NCBI GenBank assembly: GCA_001872455.1
Contig: MNXJ01000057.1
Coordinates: 124,001 to 188,000, forward strand
Source: Anaerolineae bacterium CG2_30_57_67
Lineage (GTDB): Bacteria; Chloroflexota; Anaerolineae; Anaerolineales; Villigracilaceae
Reading direction: 5' to 3'
DNA length: 64,000 bases
Shown here: piece after piece, positions 33,990-43,316 of the stretch
Layout: the number at the start of each line of letters is the position of its first letter
How positions within the stretch are numbered: position 1 is the first letter of the stretch
Notes under the pieces: model-generated
Seen by the model: only the letters and a program-made list of their open reading frames with translations
Database searches by the model: none
What the model was told of the DNA's origin: nothing
Program-made: the position numbers and the translations under genes

Positions 33990-35768
33990 TTAGCGCATGA
34001 TCAGCGGGAGGTAAAGTTTGTAGTTAGGGACAACGTAAACATTGAACGCCGCGCCGTCCGGCATCGGCAAATGGTCCTGGTTAAAGATCCCCCACTTAAA
34101 GACTGGACTGCCCACGTAAACCACACCGATGGGGTGATTATCGGTTGTTCCACCCACACCGCCGGGGTTGTAGTTGGGCGTGACGATGATAATGGCGTTC
34201 GGGTTGTTGTTTGTCAGGGGATTGTCAATGTAGGTGATGTGCCCGGCGATATTTACTCCCGTCGCTGCATGGTGAACAAAGACATCAACCCCCGGGGCGC
34301 CTGTGTGAACCGCCACGTTAAACGCGGCGCCGACCGGTATCGCCACTCCGTCCTGATTAAAAATTCTCCACTGGCTTCCACTGTAGAACACGCCGATAGG
34401 GTGATCGTCGCCCTGTCCACCAACACCGCCGGGATTAAAGTTCTGCGTGACGAAGAGTATCGCATCGGGGTTGCCGTTCGCCAGTGGATAATCAATAATT
34501 GTTTCATCCCCGAATGTGTTTGCCGCCGTTGTCTTGTGAACAAAGACGCTCGCATCCGGGTTGGGTACCAGCACATTGAAGGCGGCATTCACCGGCATGG
34601 TCACAGAGTCCTGGTTAAAGATCGCCCACTGGCTTCCGGTGTACCACATGCCGATGTTGTGATTATCGTCCATTCCGCCAGCGCCGCCGGGATTGTAGTT
34701 CTGCGTGGCGAAGACAATCGCATTCGGGTGACCATTGGTCAGGGCATTGTCAATCATTGTGTAGTCGTTGACTCTGTTGCCCGCTGTAGTCGTGTGGACA
34801 AAAATATCCGAGACAGGAACCAGCACCAGCACGTTGAACGAGGCGCCGGTCGTCATCGCCCCCCCGTCCTGGTTAAAGATAATCCACTGGCTTCCGTCGT
34901 ACCACACGCCGAGGTTATGATCATTGTTCAAACATCCGCAAACGCCGCCGGGATCGAAGTTCGGCGTGACAAAGAGGATGGCGTTCGGGTTGCCGTTCGT
35001 CAGGGCATTGTCTATATAGGTGGAGACGCCAGTGGTGTTGTCCGCTGTGACCGTTTGAACAAAGGCGCCCGCATACGCCGGGAGAACGAACACATTGAAC
35101 GCGGCATTGAGCGGCATCGCCGTACCGTCCTGGTTATAAATTCTCCACTTGCTGGCTGATGTGTCGTAGTATACGCCGATTGGAAAATTTGCGTTCACGC
35201 ATCCGCAAAGATTACTGGGGTTCCAGTTGGGCGTGACCAAGATCCTGGCGTTTGGGTTACTGTTCGTCAGGGAATTGTCAATGAAGGTGTGATCGCCGCT
35301 GCTGTTGCTGGGTGTGGTTATGAGGGCAAAGACGCCTGTGCTGGCGGTGGGGATGATCACATTGAACGCCGCGCCTACCGGCATCGCCGCGCCATCCTGG
35401 TTAAAGATCGTCCACCGGCTTCCATTGTAGTACACGCCAATGGGGCGATTATTGTACTGTTGAATAACCCCGCCTGGATTGTAGTTGGGCGTGACGATGA
35501 TGATGGCGTCCGGCTTGCCGTTTGTCAGCGGATGATCAATGATGGTCCGGGTGTTAGTGCCATCAATATTTGCCGCCGTCGCGACGTGAACGAACTGAAC
35601 GCCCAGCGAACTCGCCGGAGTGATATTGAGAGCCGGGAGGTCGAGCAGTTGAGGCTGAGGCGCGCGCGGCGGCAGTGCGCCGCGCCCGGCATACGCCACC
35701 CCGCTGTTTCCGATGACACTGACCGTGACGGCCAGGACCGCCACCAAGCGAGCAAATTTCGTAAACAT
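33990..35768 (-). CDS. Secreted protein with six beta-rich repeats (DUF7452-like)
   Basis: The 592-residue protein has a signal peptide (hydrophobic core LVAVLAVTVSVIG, cleavage probably after AYA near residue 28) and six repeats of about 85-90 residues. Each has the order HTTTA, DNPLTNGNPNA, FVTPNYNPGG, IGVYYDGSQW, IFNQDG and AMPVGAAFNV. This pattern fits the DUF7452 repeat family as I know it; the function is unknown, though a surface beta-propeller-like adhesin is plausible. The protein ends in KLYLPLIMR, a tail shared with the neighbouring small secreted protein. The repetitive DNA produces long antisense open frames, which I regard as non-coding. A weak AAGGA precedes the start. Confidence 0.88.
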   Translation of the reverse strand: MFTKFARLVAVLAVTVSVIGNSGVAYAGRGALPPRAPQPQLLDLPALNITPASSLGVQFVHVATAANIDGTNTRTIIDHPLTNGKPDAIIIVTPNYNPGGVIQQYNNRPIGVYYNGSRWTIFNQDGAAMPVGAAFNVIIPTASTGVFALITTPSNSSGDHTFIDNSLTNSNPNARILVTPNWNPSNLCGCVNANFPIGVYYDTSASKWRIYNQDGTAMPLNAAFNVFVLPAYAGAFVQTVTADNTTGVSTYIDNALTNGNPNAILFVTPNFDPGGVCGCLNNDHNLGVWYDGSQWIIFNQDGGAMTTGASFNVLVLVPVSDIFVHTTTAGNRVNDYTMIDNALTNGHPNAIVFATQNYNPGGAGGMDDNHNIGMWYTGSQWAIFNQDSVTMPVNAAFNVLVPNPDASVFVHKTTAANTFGDETIIDYPLANGNPDAILFVTQNFNPGGVGGQGDDHPIGVFYSGSQWRIFNQDGVAIPVGAAFNVAVHTGAPGVDVFVHHAATGVNIAGHITYIDNPLTNNNPNAIIIVTPNYNPGGVGGTTDNHPIGVVYVGSPVFKWGIFNQDHLPMPDGAAFNVYVVPNYKLYLPLIMR

Positions 35769-35944
35769 TTTGGATTTTCCTTTGGCTGAAACGAAAATTT
35801 CACAGAGTATCTGTGGACGCAGGTTGATCCATCTCGACCAACTTGATTTTATTGTACGTCAGTTGTGTCAGAAAGCAATCCTGCCTGAGTACTTCACGCG
35901 TATGCAAAACATCCTGCGAACATCCATGCTGTCTTGCAAGTGAG

Positions 35945-35989
35945 AATCAAAAAGTGGTGCAGGTTTGTATCCTGCACCACTTTTTGATT
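35945..35989. terminator. Long perfect hairpin, terminator of the small secreted protein gene
   Basis: A 19-base perfect inverted repeat (35945-35963 with 35971-35989) around TTTGTAT, core AGTGGTGCAGG/CCTGCACCACT, with T-runs in both directions. It lies downstream of the minus-strand gene ending at 36029. The surrounding gap 35769-36028 has no other gene. Confidence 0.8.
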
Positions 35990-36028
35990 TAACGCGCTTT
36001 ATGCTAAAGTTGAGAGTGCTGGTAGCGC

Positions 36029-36319
36029 TTATCGAATAATTAGCGGAAGGTAAACTGAGTGAGTGCCTTCGCAGATGTAGCCGATGCACAGGGCCTTGGA
36101 CGCGCCACTGGCTTTTCCAATCATTCCGCCAAAAGCGCCGTCAAGCCGATAGCTGGTAGATGTCATGCTTCCGCCAGGCGCTTGCGCGCCATTCAGCGTA
36201 TTGCGTTGAATGCGAAATGAACTCGATGACAAGATGGCAGCACTGACAGCAGTGACTGTTAAGGCTGAGACGAGTATCAGGATTGTGATAGAGACAATCC
36301 ATTTTGTGTGATTCTTCAT
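36029..36319 (-). CDS. Small secreted protein with YLPLIIR tail
   Basis: The 96-residue protein has an N-terminal signal (KWIVSITILILVSALTVTAVSA). A short body contains SSSFRIQRNTLNGAQAPGGSMTSTSYRLDGAFGG, similar to the 'SYRLDG...GG' surface repeats common in Anaerolineae secreted proteins. Two Cys (CIGYIC) may form a disulphide. The C-terminus HSVYLPLIIR matches that of the six-repeat protein. GGAGG stands 7 bases before the ATG. It follows the 356-residue lipoprotein gene by 12 bases and is probably cotranscribed. Function unknown. Confidence 0.75.
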   Translation of the reverse strand: MKNHTKWIVSITILILVSALTVTAVSAAILSSSSFRIQRNTLNGAQAPGGSMTSTSYRLDGAFGGMIGKASGASKALCIGYICEGTHSVYLPLIIR

Positions 36320-36331
36320 CGATTGCCTCCA

Positions 36332-37402
36332 TTACTTGAGTAATAACATTACTTCGATGACACCCTCACCGCTGATAATCTCGCCCATCGCCTTTCCAAT
36401 GACCGCCCCAAATTGTGGATTAGTGGCTAGCATGGCATAGCCGGGGATGTCTGATGTAGTCAATAAATCACCGCGGTGAATGGGGCCGTTGGCGGTGGTC
36501 ACCTTGACGGGGACGATGCCCATCATCGCAACAGGAATGTAGCCGGGCTGGGTTTCCATTGAGCCGCCGCCGACAAAACCAGGCGCAGTTGAATATACGC
36601 CAGCCAATGACGAGTCGTTGGCATGCAAAGATTTGGCAACCGTTCGGTCTTGCGTGGCGCTGATGACCAATACATCGCCTGGTTCAAAAGTGGAAACGTC
36701 GCCCTCTACCCTAATCCACTCCGCATAGTCTGCGCCGCTTCCGGTGAAAGAACCATCAGCGGTCACGTTGCCATTTCCGTTGACGCGAAAGCGAAGATAC
36801 GCGCTGGAACAATCAAATCCGCCTGCGCAGCCGCGGATGATGTCCGAATCGGTGTTATCCAAAATAGTGACAGTCAGTCCGCGCGTGCCAGGACTGCCGG
36901 CAGCGCTATTGGTGGTCCTATTGCCTACGTTAAATGCGCCTTGCCCGGCTGCATTGTTGGCAATCAGTGGAGCCGCCTGCGCATCATTTCCCACCAAAAC
37001 AGCCGCTCCGCCAACCAAACTAAAGGCATAGGGTGTGCCAAGCAGTTTCTGCCGTGGGCTTAATTTCTCGCCATTGACGGTGATTTCCGCCCAAAGCGGC
37101 TGTGCGAATTTACTCGGGTCGATGTTATTCGCTTCTGACACCAGGTTGGGGATGGCAATGTTCAACATGCCATTGGTAACTGCCACCGTCTGGGTATCCG
37201 AGTAAATCAGGTCTCCGGCGGTCGTTGCGGTTGGGTCGTCCCAGAATTTGACGAGTACTGTGTAGTTTCCATTCGGCACCGGTACTCCTCCAGTACCGGT
37301 TAAAACCGCCTGGTAGCCCAATTGCCTATCCGGCCCGCAGGCTGCCAGGAACAAGGCAATTCCGATAAAGATTAACAAGACGAATAGATTTTTTTTTCTC
37401 AC
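36332..37402 (-). CDS. Lipoprotein with a peptidase G2/tail-fibre-like C-terminal region
   Basis: A GTG start at 37402 with GGAGG 5 bases ahead gives 356 residues. A lipoprotein signal ends in FLAAC (Cys22). Residues 30-120 form a beta-rich domain (YQAVLTGTGGVPVPNGNYTVLVKFWDDP) of the kind found before tail-fibre or trimerisation modules. The C-terminal region (ADYAEWIRVEGDVSTFEPGDVLVIS, HRGDLLTTSDIPGYAM) resembles the peptidase G2 / IMC-type chaperone region as I know it. I see no collagen-like stalk. It heads a set of three exported proteins. Function is unproven; a trimeric surface protein is plausible. Confidence 0.78.
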   Translation of the reverse strand: MRKKNLFVLLIFIGIALFLAACGPDRQLGYQAVLTGTGGVPVPNGNYTVLVKFWDDPTATTAGDLIYSDTQTVAVTNGMLNIAIPNLVSEANNIDPSKFAQPLWAEITVNGEKLSPRQKLLGTPYAFSLVGGAAVLVGNDAQAAPLIANNAAGQGAFNVGNRTTNSAAGSPGTRGLTVTILDNTDSDIIRGCAGGFDCSSAYLRFRVNGNGNVTADGSFTGSGADYAEWIRVEGDVSTFEPGDVLVISATQDRTVAKSLHANDSSLAGVYSTAPGFVGGGSMETQPGYIPVAMMGIVPVKVTTANGPIHRGDLLTTSDIPGYAMLATNPQFGAVIGKAMGEIISGEGVIEVMLLLK

Positions 37403-37532
37403 AATGACCTCCTCTGATGGCCAAATTAAACGCCTCGCGGAGTGCGCGCGAACGCAAGTCGATTTAAACTAAAAAAACCGACTAGATCCATAGTACAGAA
37501 TTTACTTACCCCTTACAATGGATTATCGTTTC

Positions 37533-37558
37533 AAACTCGTTACAGAAACGAGTTTTTT
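37533..37558 (+). terminator. Hairpin next to the end of guaB
   Basis: AAACTCGTT (37533-37541) pairs with AACGAGTTT (37547-37555), followed by three further Ts on the plus strand. It lies 9 bases beyond the minus-strand guaB stop, where the T-run is on the less useful side, so its direction is uncertain. The rest of 37403-37566 has no gene. Confidence 0.5.
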
Positions 37559-37566
37559 GCGTTTTT

Positions 37567-39027
37567 CTACAGTTTTCTCACGTCGTGCGAGCCGCTTTCA
37601 TGAATTCCGGCGGGGGTGATTTCGATAAATTCCGCATTTTCCTGCAGTTCGCGGAGGTTGTGCGCGCCGCCATAACTGAGGCCGGAACGCAGACCGCCGA
37701 CCAGTTGCGTCAGCACTTCGGCCACGCCGCCGCGATACGGAACGACCGCTTCCACGCCTTCCGGCACGACTTTGGCCCAGTCTTCGGCGCTTTCGGCGCT
37801 TTCATCGTGGCCGCGCTCGGCTTCGCGCCGCCCCATCGTCGCGCCCAGCGAGGCCATGCCGCGCACCACTTTCACTTTCTGCCCGTCACGGATGACCGGC
37901 GAACCGGGCGCTTCCTCCGTTCCGGCGAAGAGCGAACCAATCATCACCGTTTCGGCGCCCGCCGCCAGCGCCTTGACCAAATCCCCGGCTTTTTGGATGC
38001 CGCCGTCGCCGATGACGGGAATATCGCGCCCCGAGTCGCGCACGCCAGCCACAGAATCCATGATGGCGGTCAGCTGCGGCACGCCAAAGCCGGTCACAAT
38101 GCGCGTGGTGCAGATGGAGCCGGGGCCGATGCCCACCTTGATGGCGTTGGCGCCCGCCTCGGCCAGTTCACGCGCGCCCTCGCGCGTGGCGACGTTTCCG
38201 GCGATGAGCTGCGCGGCGGGAAATTGGCGGCGCAGGGTTTTGACCATTTCGATGCAGTGGTCGGCGTGGCCGTGCGCGATGTCCAGCACCAACACATCGG
38301 CCCCGGCTGCGAGCAGGGCGGCGGCGCGTTCCAATTCACTGGCGCTGACGCCGATGGCCGCGCCGACCCGCAGATGTTCGCGCCCGTCGAGCGTGGCGAG
38401 CGGGTTGTGGGTTGGGCTGGCGACATCCTGCGCGGTAATCAGGCCGCGCGGCTGATTGTTTTCGTCCACCACCGGCAATTTTTCCAGGCGATGCTGGTAG
38501 AGCAGGGCGCGCGCTTCTTCGCGGCTGATGCCCGGCGCGGCGGTGACGAGGCGCGCGCGGGGCGTCATCACTTCTTCCAGCCGCTGAAAACCTGCCGGAG
38601 CCAGCAGCAGGTCGCGGCGGGTGACAATGCCTGCCAATTTGCCGGAAGCATCCACCACCAGCAATCCGCCCACCTGACGCAGGCGCATCTCTTCGGCGGC
38701 CTCCATCACGCTGGCGCTTTGTGGAATGGTGTAGGGGGCTTCGACGATGAAACCCTGGGCGCGTTTGACCTGCCGCACCTGGCGCACTTGCTGTTCGATG
38801 GTCATAAAGCGGTGTAGAATGCCAATCCCGCCGCTGCGCGCCATGGCAATTGCCATTTTGGCTTCGGTGACGGTGTCCATGTTGGCGCTGATGACCGGGA
38901 TGTTGAGGCGGATGCCGTCGGTCAGGCGGGTGGATGTGTCCACGTCGCGCCGCGATTGGATGGGCGAGCGGCGCGGGACGAGCAAAACATCTTCAAAAGT
39001 GAGGCCTTTGCTGGGGCGAATTTTCAT
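37567..39027 (-). CDS. guaB: IMP dehydrogenase
   Basis: The enzyme oxidises IMP to XMP with NAD in guanine nucleotide synthesis. The ATG at 39027 ([21 protein letters not shown]) has AGGAGA 7 bases ahead and gives 486 residues, the usual length; an earlier in-frame ATG at 39051 lacks this site. Visible are two CBS domains (about 95-205), the catalytic loop [15 protein letters not shown] with the nucleophilic Cys, the phosphate loop [27 protein letters not shown], and the flap Arg region near [12 protein letters not shown]. It starts 30 bases after the NarL-type regulator gene and may be cotranscribed with it. Confidence 0.97.
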   Translation of the reverse strand: MKIRPSKGLTFEDVLLVPRRSPIQSRRDVDTSTRLTDGIRLNIPVISANMDTVTEAKMAIAMARSGGIGILHRFMTIEQQVRQVRQVKRAQGFIVEAPYTIPQSASVMEAAEEMRLRQVGGLLVVDASGKLAGIVTRRDLLLAPAGFQRLEEVMTPRARLVTAAPGISREEARALLYQHRLEKLPVVDENNQPRGLITAQDVASPTHNPLATLDGREHLRVGAAIGVSASELERAAALLAAGADVLVLDIAHGHADHCIEMVKTLRRQFPAAQLIAGNVATREGARELAEAGANAIKVGIGPGSICTTRIVTGFGVPQLTAIMDSVAGVRDSGRDIPVIGDGGIQKAGDLVKALAAGAETVMIGSLFAGTEEAPGSPVIRDGQKVKVVRGMASLGATMGRREAERGHDESAESAEDWAKVVPEGVEAVVPYRGGVAEVLTQLVGGLRSGLSYGGAHNLRELQENAEFIEITPAGIHESGSHDVRKL

Positions 39028-39056
39028 GGCAAGTCTCCTGATTTTTTCCATTTCTC

Positions 39057-39689
39057 TTACAACCCGTGCTGAATGGCAATCACCGCCGCCTGGGTACGGT
39101 CGGACACTCCCAGCTTTTCCAGAATTGCGCTGACGTGATTGCGGACCGTGCCTTCGGACAAATGCAGCTGCCCGGCAATCTCGCCGTTGTTGAAGCCTTT
39201 GGCTATCAGGCGCAAAACGTCGAGTTCGCGCCCGGTCAATTTTCCCGTTAAAACCGAGACGGGCTGTGTCTGTTTGCTGGCAATCTGATTGAGCAATTTT
39301 CCGGCGACTGCCGGGTCAACAAACGCTTTTCCGGCCAGCGTGCCGCGAATGGCCTCGATAATTTTTTGGCGCGAGGCGTCTTTGAGCAAATAACCGCAGG
39401 CTCCCGCGCGGATGGCGTCAAACAGCCATTCATCGTCATCGTAGGTGGTCAGTACCAAAATTTTGATGGCCGGAAACTTGGCGTGAATCTCGCGGGTGGC
39501 TTCGATGCCGTTCATCACCGGCATTTTCAAATCCATCAAAATCAAATCTGGCTGTTTTTGGGCGGCCAGTTCCAGCGCCTCGGCGCCGTCCTGCGCCAGA
39601 CCAACCACCTGAAAATCTTTTTCCAGCGTCAGCAGCATTTCCAACCCGTCGCGGATGACGGCCTGGTCGTCACACAGCAGAATTTTCAT
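39057..39689 (-). CDS. NarL/LuxR-family response regulator
   Basis: The 210-residue protein has a receiver domain ([26 protein letters not shown] with the phospho-Asp, [17 protein letters not shown] with the Lys). A LuxR-type helix-turn-helix follows ([43 protein letters not shown]). It overlaps the kinase gene by 4 bases (ATGA). Regulators of this class bind short inverted repeats; a perfect palindrome in the kinase upstream region (41074-41103) is a good candidate target. Confidence 0.96.
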   Translation of the reverse strand: MKILLCDDQAVIRDGLEMLLTLEKDFQVVGLAQDGAEALELAAQKQPDLILMDLKMPVMNGIEATREIHAKFPAIKILVLTTYDDDEWLFDAIRAGACGYLLKDASRQKIIEAIRGTLAGKAFVDPAVAGKLLNQIASKQTQPVSVLTGKLTGRELDVLRLIAKGFNNGEIAGQLHLSEGTVRNHVSAILEKLGVSDRTQAAVIAIQHGL

Positions 39690-41014
39690 AGGGTCAGTGT
39701 CACTTTCGCGCCCTGGCCTTGGGCGCTTGCGACGGTTAATTTTCCGCCCGCCAGTTCGGCGCGCTCGCGCATGCCCACCAGCCCAAAATGTCCTGTTGAT
39801 GGGTCGGATTTCAGGTCAAAACCCTGGCCGTCATCCTGAATGACGAGCGTGGTCTGGCCGTCGCTGGTTAAGCGCAGGCTGAAATTTTTGGCGCGCGCGT
39901 GGCTGACGATGTTTTCGATGGCTTCGATGGCAACCCGGTAGATGGTTTGCTCCACGTCGGGGCTGAGCGCCGGCAGGGGATTTTGCAGGGAAAGATCCAG
40001 ACCGAGCGCATAACGCGCCGCCGCCGATTCCGCCGCCCGCCGCAGAGCAATTTCCAGCCCCAAATCTTCCAGCGCGCTGGCGCGCAGCGCTTTGAGAGCG
40101 CGGCGGGTTTCATCTGTTCCGAGGCGGGTGGCGTCCAGCGATTTTTCGAGAAATTCTCGCGCGCGCGGCGGGTCAATCTCAAAATAGGCTTTGGCGGTTT
40201 CGAGTGAGACGGAAATCGCTGTCAGCGAATGCGCCAGCGTATCGTGCAGTTCGCGCGCCAGCCGGTTGCGCTCGCGGCTGACGGTGAGATGCTCCAGCGT
40301 GGAAGCGTAGTGCGTCAGGTTGGCGTTTGCCTGGCGCAGCGATTCGCGCTGTTCGCGCAGGCGTTTGACCAGCAGGCTGAGAAAGACGCCCACCGCCAGA
40401 AAGCTGATGGTGCGAATGCTGGCAATGAAACCAAAAACGTACACATTGCGCGAGTTGATGGCGCTGAAATAAATCAGCCCCAACTCTAGCGCGGTGGTGC
40501 CTACGCTGAACAGGATGACCTGCGCCAAGTCATATTCCCAGGCGACCAGCGCCAGCGCGACAAACAGAACCGGCAACTGCCGCAGTGCCATGCCCTCCGC
40601 ATTTGCCAGGGGGCCGTTGGGAAAATGCGGCGTGAGAAAGACGTTGATGAAAATGGGCGCGCTGGTGATGGTGAGCAAAAGCAGCGGGTAAAACGCGCGT
40701 CCGAGCCTGACCTGCGCCCCGTCCCAATAGGTCAGCGCCAAAAAGAACAGGGCGGTCAACCCGCTGGCGGCGTAAAACAAATAGACCGGGCGCAGCGGGT
40801 CGCGCGGCGGGAGCGGCGGCAGGTTAATCGGCTGACCCGGCAGCGGAAATTTTTGCCCGGGCGCGGCCTGCAGCAGGGGCGGATTTTGCGTAACGGGCAG
40901 GTTGACTTGCGTGTACAGCACAAAATCCATCAGCGCCATCGCCAGCAAAAAGCCGAGCCAAATCCAGGCGGCGGTGCGGAGAAAACGGGTGGAGTCGTGC
41001 ACGGGCGCTTGCAT
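39686..41014 (-). CDS. NarL-type membrane sensor histidine kinase
   Basis: The 442-residue kinase has TM1 near 15-35, a short extracytoplasmic loop and about six further TM helices to residue ~225 in an intramembrane-sensing layout. A coiled coil, the HisKA_3 dimerisation box RERNRLARELHDTLAHSLTAI with phospho-His, and an HATPase_c domain follow (ENIVSHARA, DDGQGFDL, GHFGLVGMRERAELAGG). This is the DesK/LiaS-like class that often senses membrane or envelope state. The start codon follows TTCGCCC without a Shine-Dalgarno, close behind a TAAGAT. The partner regulator gene overlaps its end. Confidence 0.95.
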   Translation of the reverse strand: MQAPVHDSTRFLRTAAWIWLGFLLAMALMDFVLYTQVNLPVTQNPPLLQAAPGQKFPLPGQPINLPPLPPRDPLRPVYLFYAASGLTALFFLALTYWDGAQVRLGRAFYPLLLLTITSAPIFINVFLTPHFPNGPLANAEGMALRQLPVLFVALALVAWEYDLAQVILFSVGTTALELGLIYFSAINSRNVYVFGFIASIRTISFLAVGVFLSLLVKRLREQRESLRQANANLTHYASTLEHLTVSRERNRLARELHDTLAHSLTAISVSLETAKAYFEIDPPRAREFLEKSLDATRLGTDETRRALKALRASALEDLGLEIALRRAAESAAARYALGLDLSLQNPLPALSPDVEQTIYRVAIEAIENIVSHARAKNFSLRLTSDGQTTLVIQDDGQGFDLKSDPSTGHFGLVGMRERAELAGGKLTVASAQGQGAKVTLTL

Positions 41015-41073
41015 GGGCGAATCTTATCACGAAGTGCGGCGGGGGGGCTGTGCGCGGTGTCACACTTTTTTAT

Positions 41074-41103
41074 CTGCGCCCATGACGGCTGTCATGGGCG
41101 CAG
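41074..41103. promoter_or_regulatory. Palindromic candidate operator between the two-component genes and the glycosyltransferase
   Basis: CTGCGCCCATGAC (41074-41086) and GTCATGGGCGCAG (41091-41103) form a perfect 13-base inverted repeat around GGCT. No T-run follows in either direction, so a binding site is more likely than a terminator. The TGAC-N4-GTCA core is the kind of inverted repeat bound by NarL-type regulators. Confidence 0.55.
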
Positions 41104-41200
41104 AGGCAGGTTTTCACTGTTTTGACGGGTGAATCGTGATGCGCTTCACTCGCCGCGCGCGGCGGGAAAAGATAAGATGGAGAAACGAAAGGAATTCAAA

Positions 41201-43294
41201 ATGACAACAGCCACCTTCCCCCAAAAAACATCCTTTTTGGAAAAGAAACTTTTCCCCGGTCTGACGGTTGCCAGCGTCGTGCTGCTCGGCATCATGGCCT
41301 TCGCGCTTGTTCTCCATCTTTATAACATCCAGGCCATCGGCGACGCGAATGCCTATTACACGGCGGCGGTCAAATCCATGCTGATGTCGTGGCGCAACTT
41401 CTTCTTTGTGGCGGCGGAGCCGGGCGGCTCGGTCACGGTGGATAAACCTCCGCTGGGGTTGTGGATTGAAGCGCTCTTTGCCTACTTTCTCGGCGTGAGC
41501 GGTTTCAGCGTCAGCCTGCCCAATATTTTGGCGGGCGTTTTGGGCCTGCCGCTTTTGTATGGCATGGTCAAAAAACACATGGGCGAACTGGCTGGGCTGG
41601 CCGCCGCGCTGGTGATGGCGGTTACGCCGGTTTTTGTCGCCACCAATCGCAACAACACGATGGACGGCCTGCTGGTTTTCTTTTTGCTGATGGCGGCCTG
41701 GGCCTTCCTGCGCGCCACCGAAACGGGAAAATTGCGCTGGCTGTTGCTGGGCGCGTTCCTTGTTGGGCTGGGCTTCAACATCAAAATGATGCAGGCCTTT
41801 CTGCCGCTGCCCGCTTTTTATGCGCTGTATTTCTTCGGCGCAAAAACCGGCTGGGGACGCAAACTTCTCCATCTCGGCCTGGCCAGCGTTTTACTGCTGG
41901 TCGTTTCGCTGGCGTGGGCGGTTGCGGTGGATTTGACCCCCGCCGATGCGCGCCCGTTCATCGGCTCCAGTGGCGATAATACCGTCATGGGGTTGATGTT
42001 TGGACATAACGGGATGGCCCGGCTGGCAGGCGGAGGCGGCCCCGGCGCGAATCGTCCGCAAAATGGCGAAAACCCACCCGCGCCGGGCGCTGATTCTGCC
42101 GCCGGGCAGGCACCCGCGCCTCAGCCAGGATTCCGCGCCGCGCCGCCCGCCGCCCTGCAGGCTTGCGCCAATTCTACGCCGGGCGCGGCCTGCTCGTTCA
42201 CCGCGCAAAATGGCAGCGCGATTAACGGCGCTTGTATTCTTCCGCCCAACACGACGGCGCTGGCTTGCGCGCCGCAAGGGCAGATTCCGCCCGCTGGCCT
42301 GCGCCCGGCAGACGGCCCCAACGCTCCCGGCGGCGGCACACCGTTCAGCCAGGAAACCGGCGCGCCGGGCGTCTTCCGCTTTTTTACCAGCCCGCTTTCC
42401 CGGCAGATGTCGTGGCTGCTGCCGTTTGCGCTCATCAGCGTTTTGCTGGCGCTGTTTGGCGCGCGCATCAAACTTCCGCTTGAAGCGGGCCTTCACAAGG
42501 CGCTGATTGTGTGGGGCGGCTGGCTGCTGACCTGTGTGGTTTTCTTCAGTATGATTTCGGGCATTTTCCATTCGTACTACGCCATCATGCTGGCGCCCGC
42601 GCTGGGCGCGATGGTTGGGACGGGCTTCGCCTGGCTGTGGGGCATGGATAAAAAATGGGCGGGCGCGGCGCTGGCGCTTTCGGCGGCGCTGACGATTGGG
42701 TTTCAGTATTTTGCCGCCAGCCAGTACAACGAATTTTCGGCCTGGATGCTGGTCAGCGGCGTTTTGCTGGGGCTGGGCAGTCTCGCGCTGATTTTCCAGC
42801 GGCGGCTGGCGTATCTGACGATTTTGGCGGCGATGCTGGTCATTCCGCTCTACTGGACGGTGAAAACGGTGACGGCGGGGGCGGATATTAATTTGCCGAC
42901 GGCCTACACCGGCAGTCAGCAGGCGCGCCCGCAAAACGGCGGCGCGGGCGCAGACACAGCCTTGCTGACGTATCTTTCGGCCAACACGGATGGGGTCAAG
43001 TACCTGGCGGCGGTGCCGTCCTCACAGCAGGGCGCGACGCTGGTGCTGGCGACGGGACGCCCCGTGCTTTACATGGGCGGATTCGGCGGGCAGGACGAGG
43101 TGGTCAGCGCCGCAGATTTATCGGCGCTGGTGGCAAATGGTGAACTGCGCTATGTGCTGTACGGTGAGCGCGGCAATCAAGCCGAAATTACCAATTGGCT
43201 GAAATCGGCCTGCGCGGTGGTGCCGAGTTACAGCCAGATCAGCGCTGGCGGGGGGCCGCAAGGCCAATCCATGACGCTTTATCTGTGCAAATAA
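41201..43294 (+). CDS. GT39-family membrane glycosyltransferase (YkcB-like)
   Basis: The ATG at 41201 (MTTATFPQK) with AAAGGA 7 bases upstream is preferred over earlier in-frame starts. The 697-residue polytopic protein has the ArnT/PMT-type N-terminal region (IGDANAYYTAAVKSML with the catalytic-type Asp, then VTVDKPPLGLWIEA) and about 12 TM helices. Such enzymes move sugars from polyprenyl-phosphate donors to lipids or proteins outside the membrane. Between TM helices, about residues 275-385, is a Gly/Pro/Ala-rich insert with four Cys (CANSTPGAAC, CILPPNTTALAC). A C-terminal extracytoplasmic domain (about 590-697) follows. It is divergent from the two-component operon, which may control it through the palindrome. 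Confidence 0.88.
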   Translation: MTTATFPQKTSFLEKKLFPGLTVASVVLLGIMAFALVLHLYNIQAIGDANAYYTAAVKSMLMSWRNFFFVAAEPGGSVTVDKPPLGLWIEALFAYFLGVSGFSVSLPNILAGVLGLPLLYGMVKKHMGELAGLAAALVMAVTPVFVATNRNNTMDGLLVFFLLMAAWAFLRATETGKLRWLLLGAFLVGLGFNIKMMQAFLPLPAFYALYFFGAKTGWGRKLLHLGLASVLLLVVSLAWAVAVDLTPADARPFIGSSGDNTVMGLMFGHNGMARLAGGGGPGANRPQNGENPPAPGADSAAGQAPAPQPGFRAAPPAALQACANSTPGAACSFTAQNGSAINGACILPPNTTALACAPQGQIPPAGLRPADGPNAPGGGTPFSQETGAPGVFRFFTSPLSRQMSWLLPFALISVLLALFGARIKLPLEAGLHKALIVWGGWLLTCVVFFSMISGIFHSYYAIMLAPALGAMVGTGFAWLWGMDKKWAGAALALSAALTIGFQYFAASQYNEFSAWMLVSGVLLGLGSLALIFQRRLAYLTILAAMLVIPLYWTVKTVTAGADINLPTAYTGSQQARPQNGGAGADTALLTYLSANTDGVKYLAAVPSSQQGATLVLATGRPVLYMGGFGGQDEVVSAADLSALVANGELRYVLYGERGNQAEITNWLKSACAVVPSYSQISAGGGPQGQSMTLYLCK

Positions 43295-43316
43295 TGGCTC
43301 ATCCTATATTTTGCGG

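Noticed and set aside
33855-35159. Long plus-strand open frame opposite the six-repeat secreted protein
   Set aside because: It only mirrors the repeats of the minus-strand gene, has no start site signal, no recognisable domain and crosses the terminator at 33930.
37585-38817. 410-codon plus-strand open frame opposite guaB
   Set aside because: Composition is His/Arg/Gly-rich noise typical of antisense frames in GC-rich genes; guaB on the other strand is certain.
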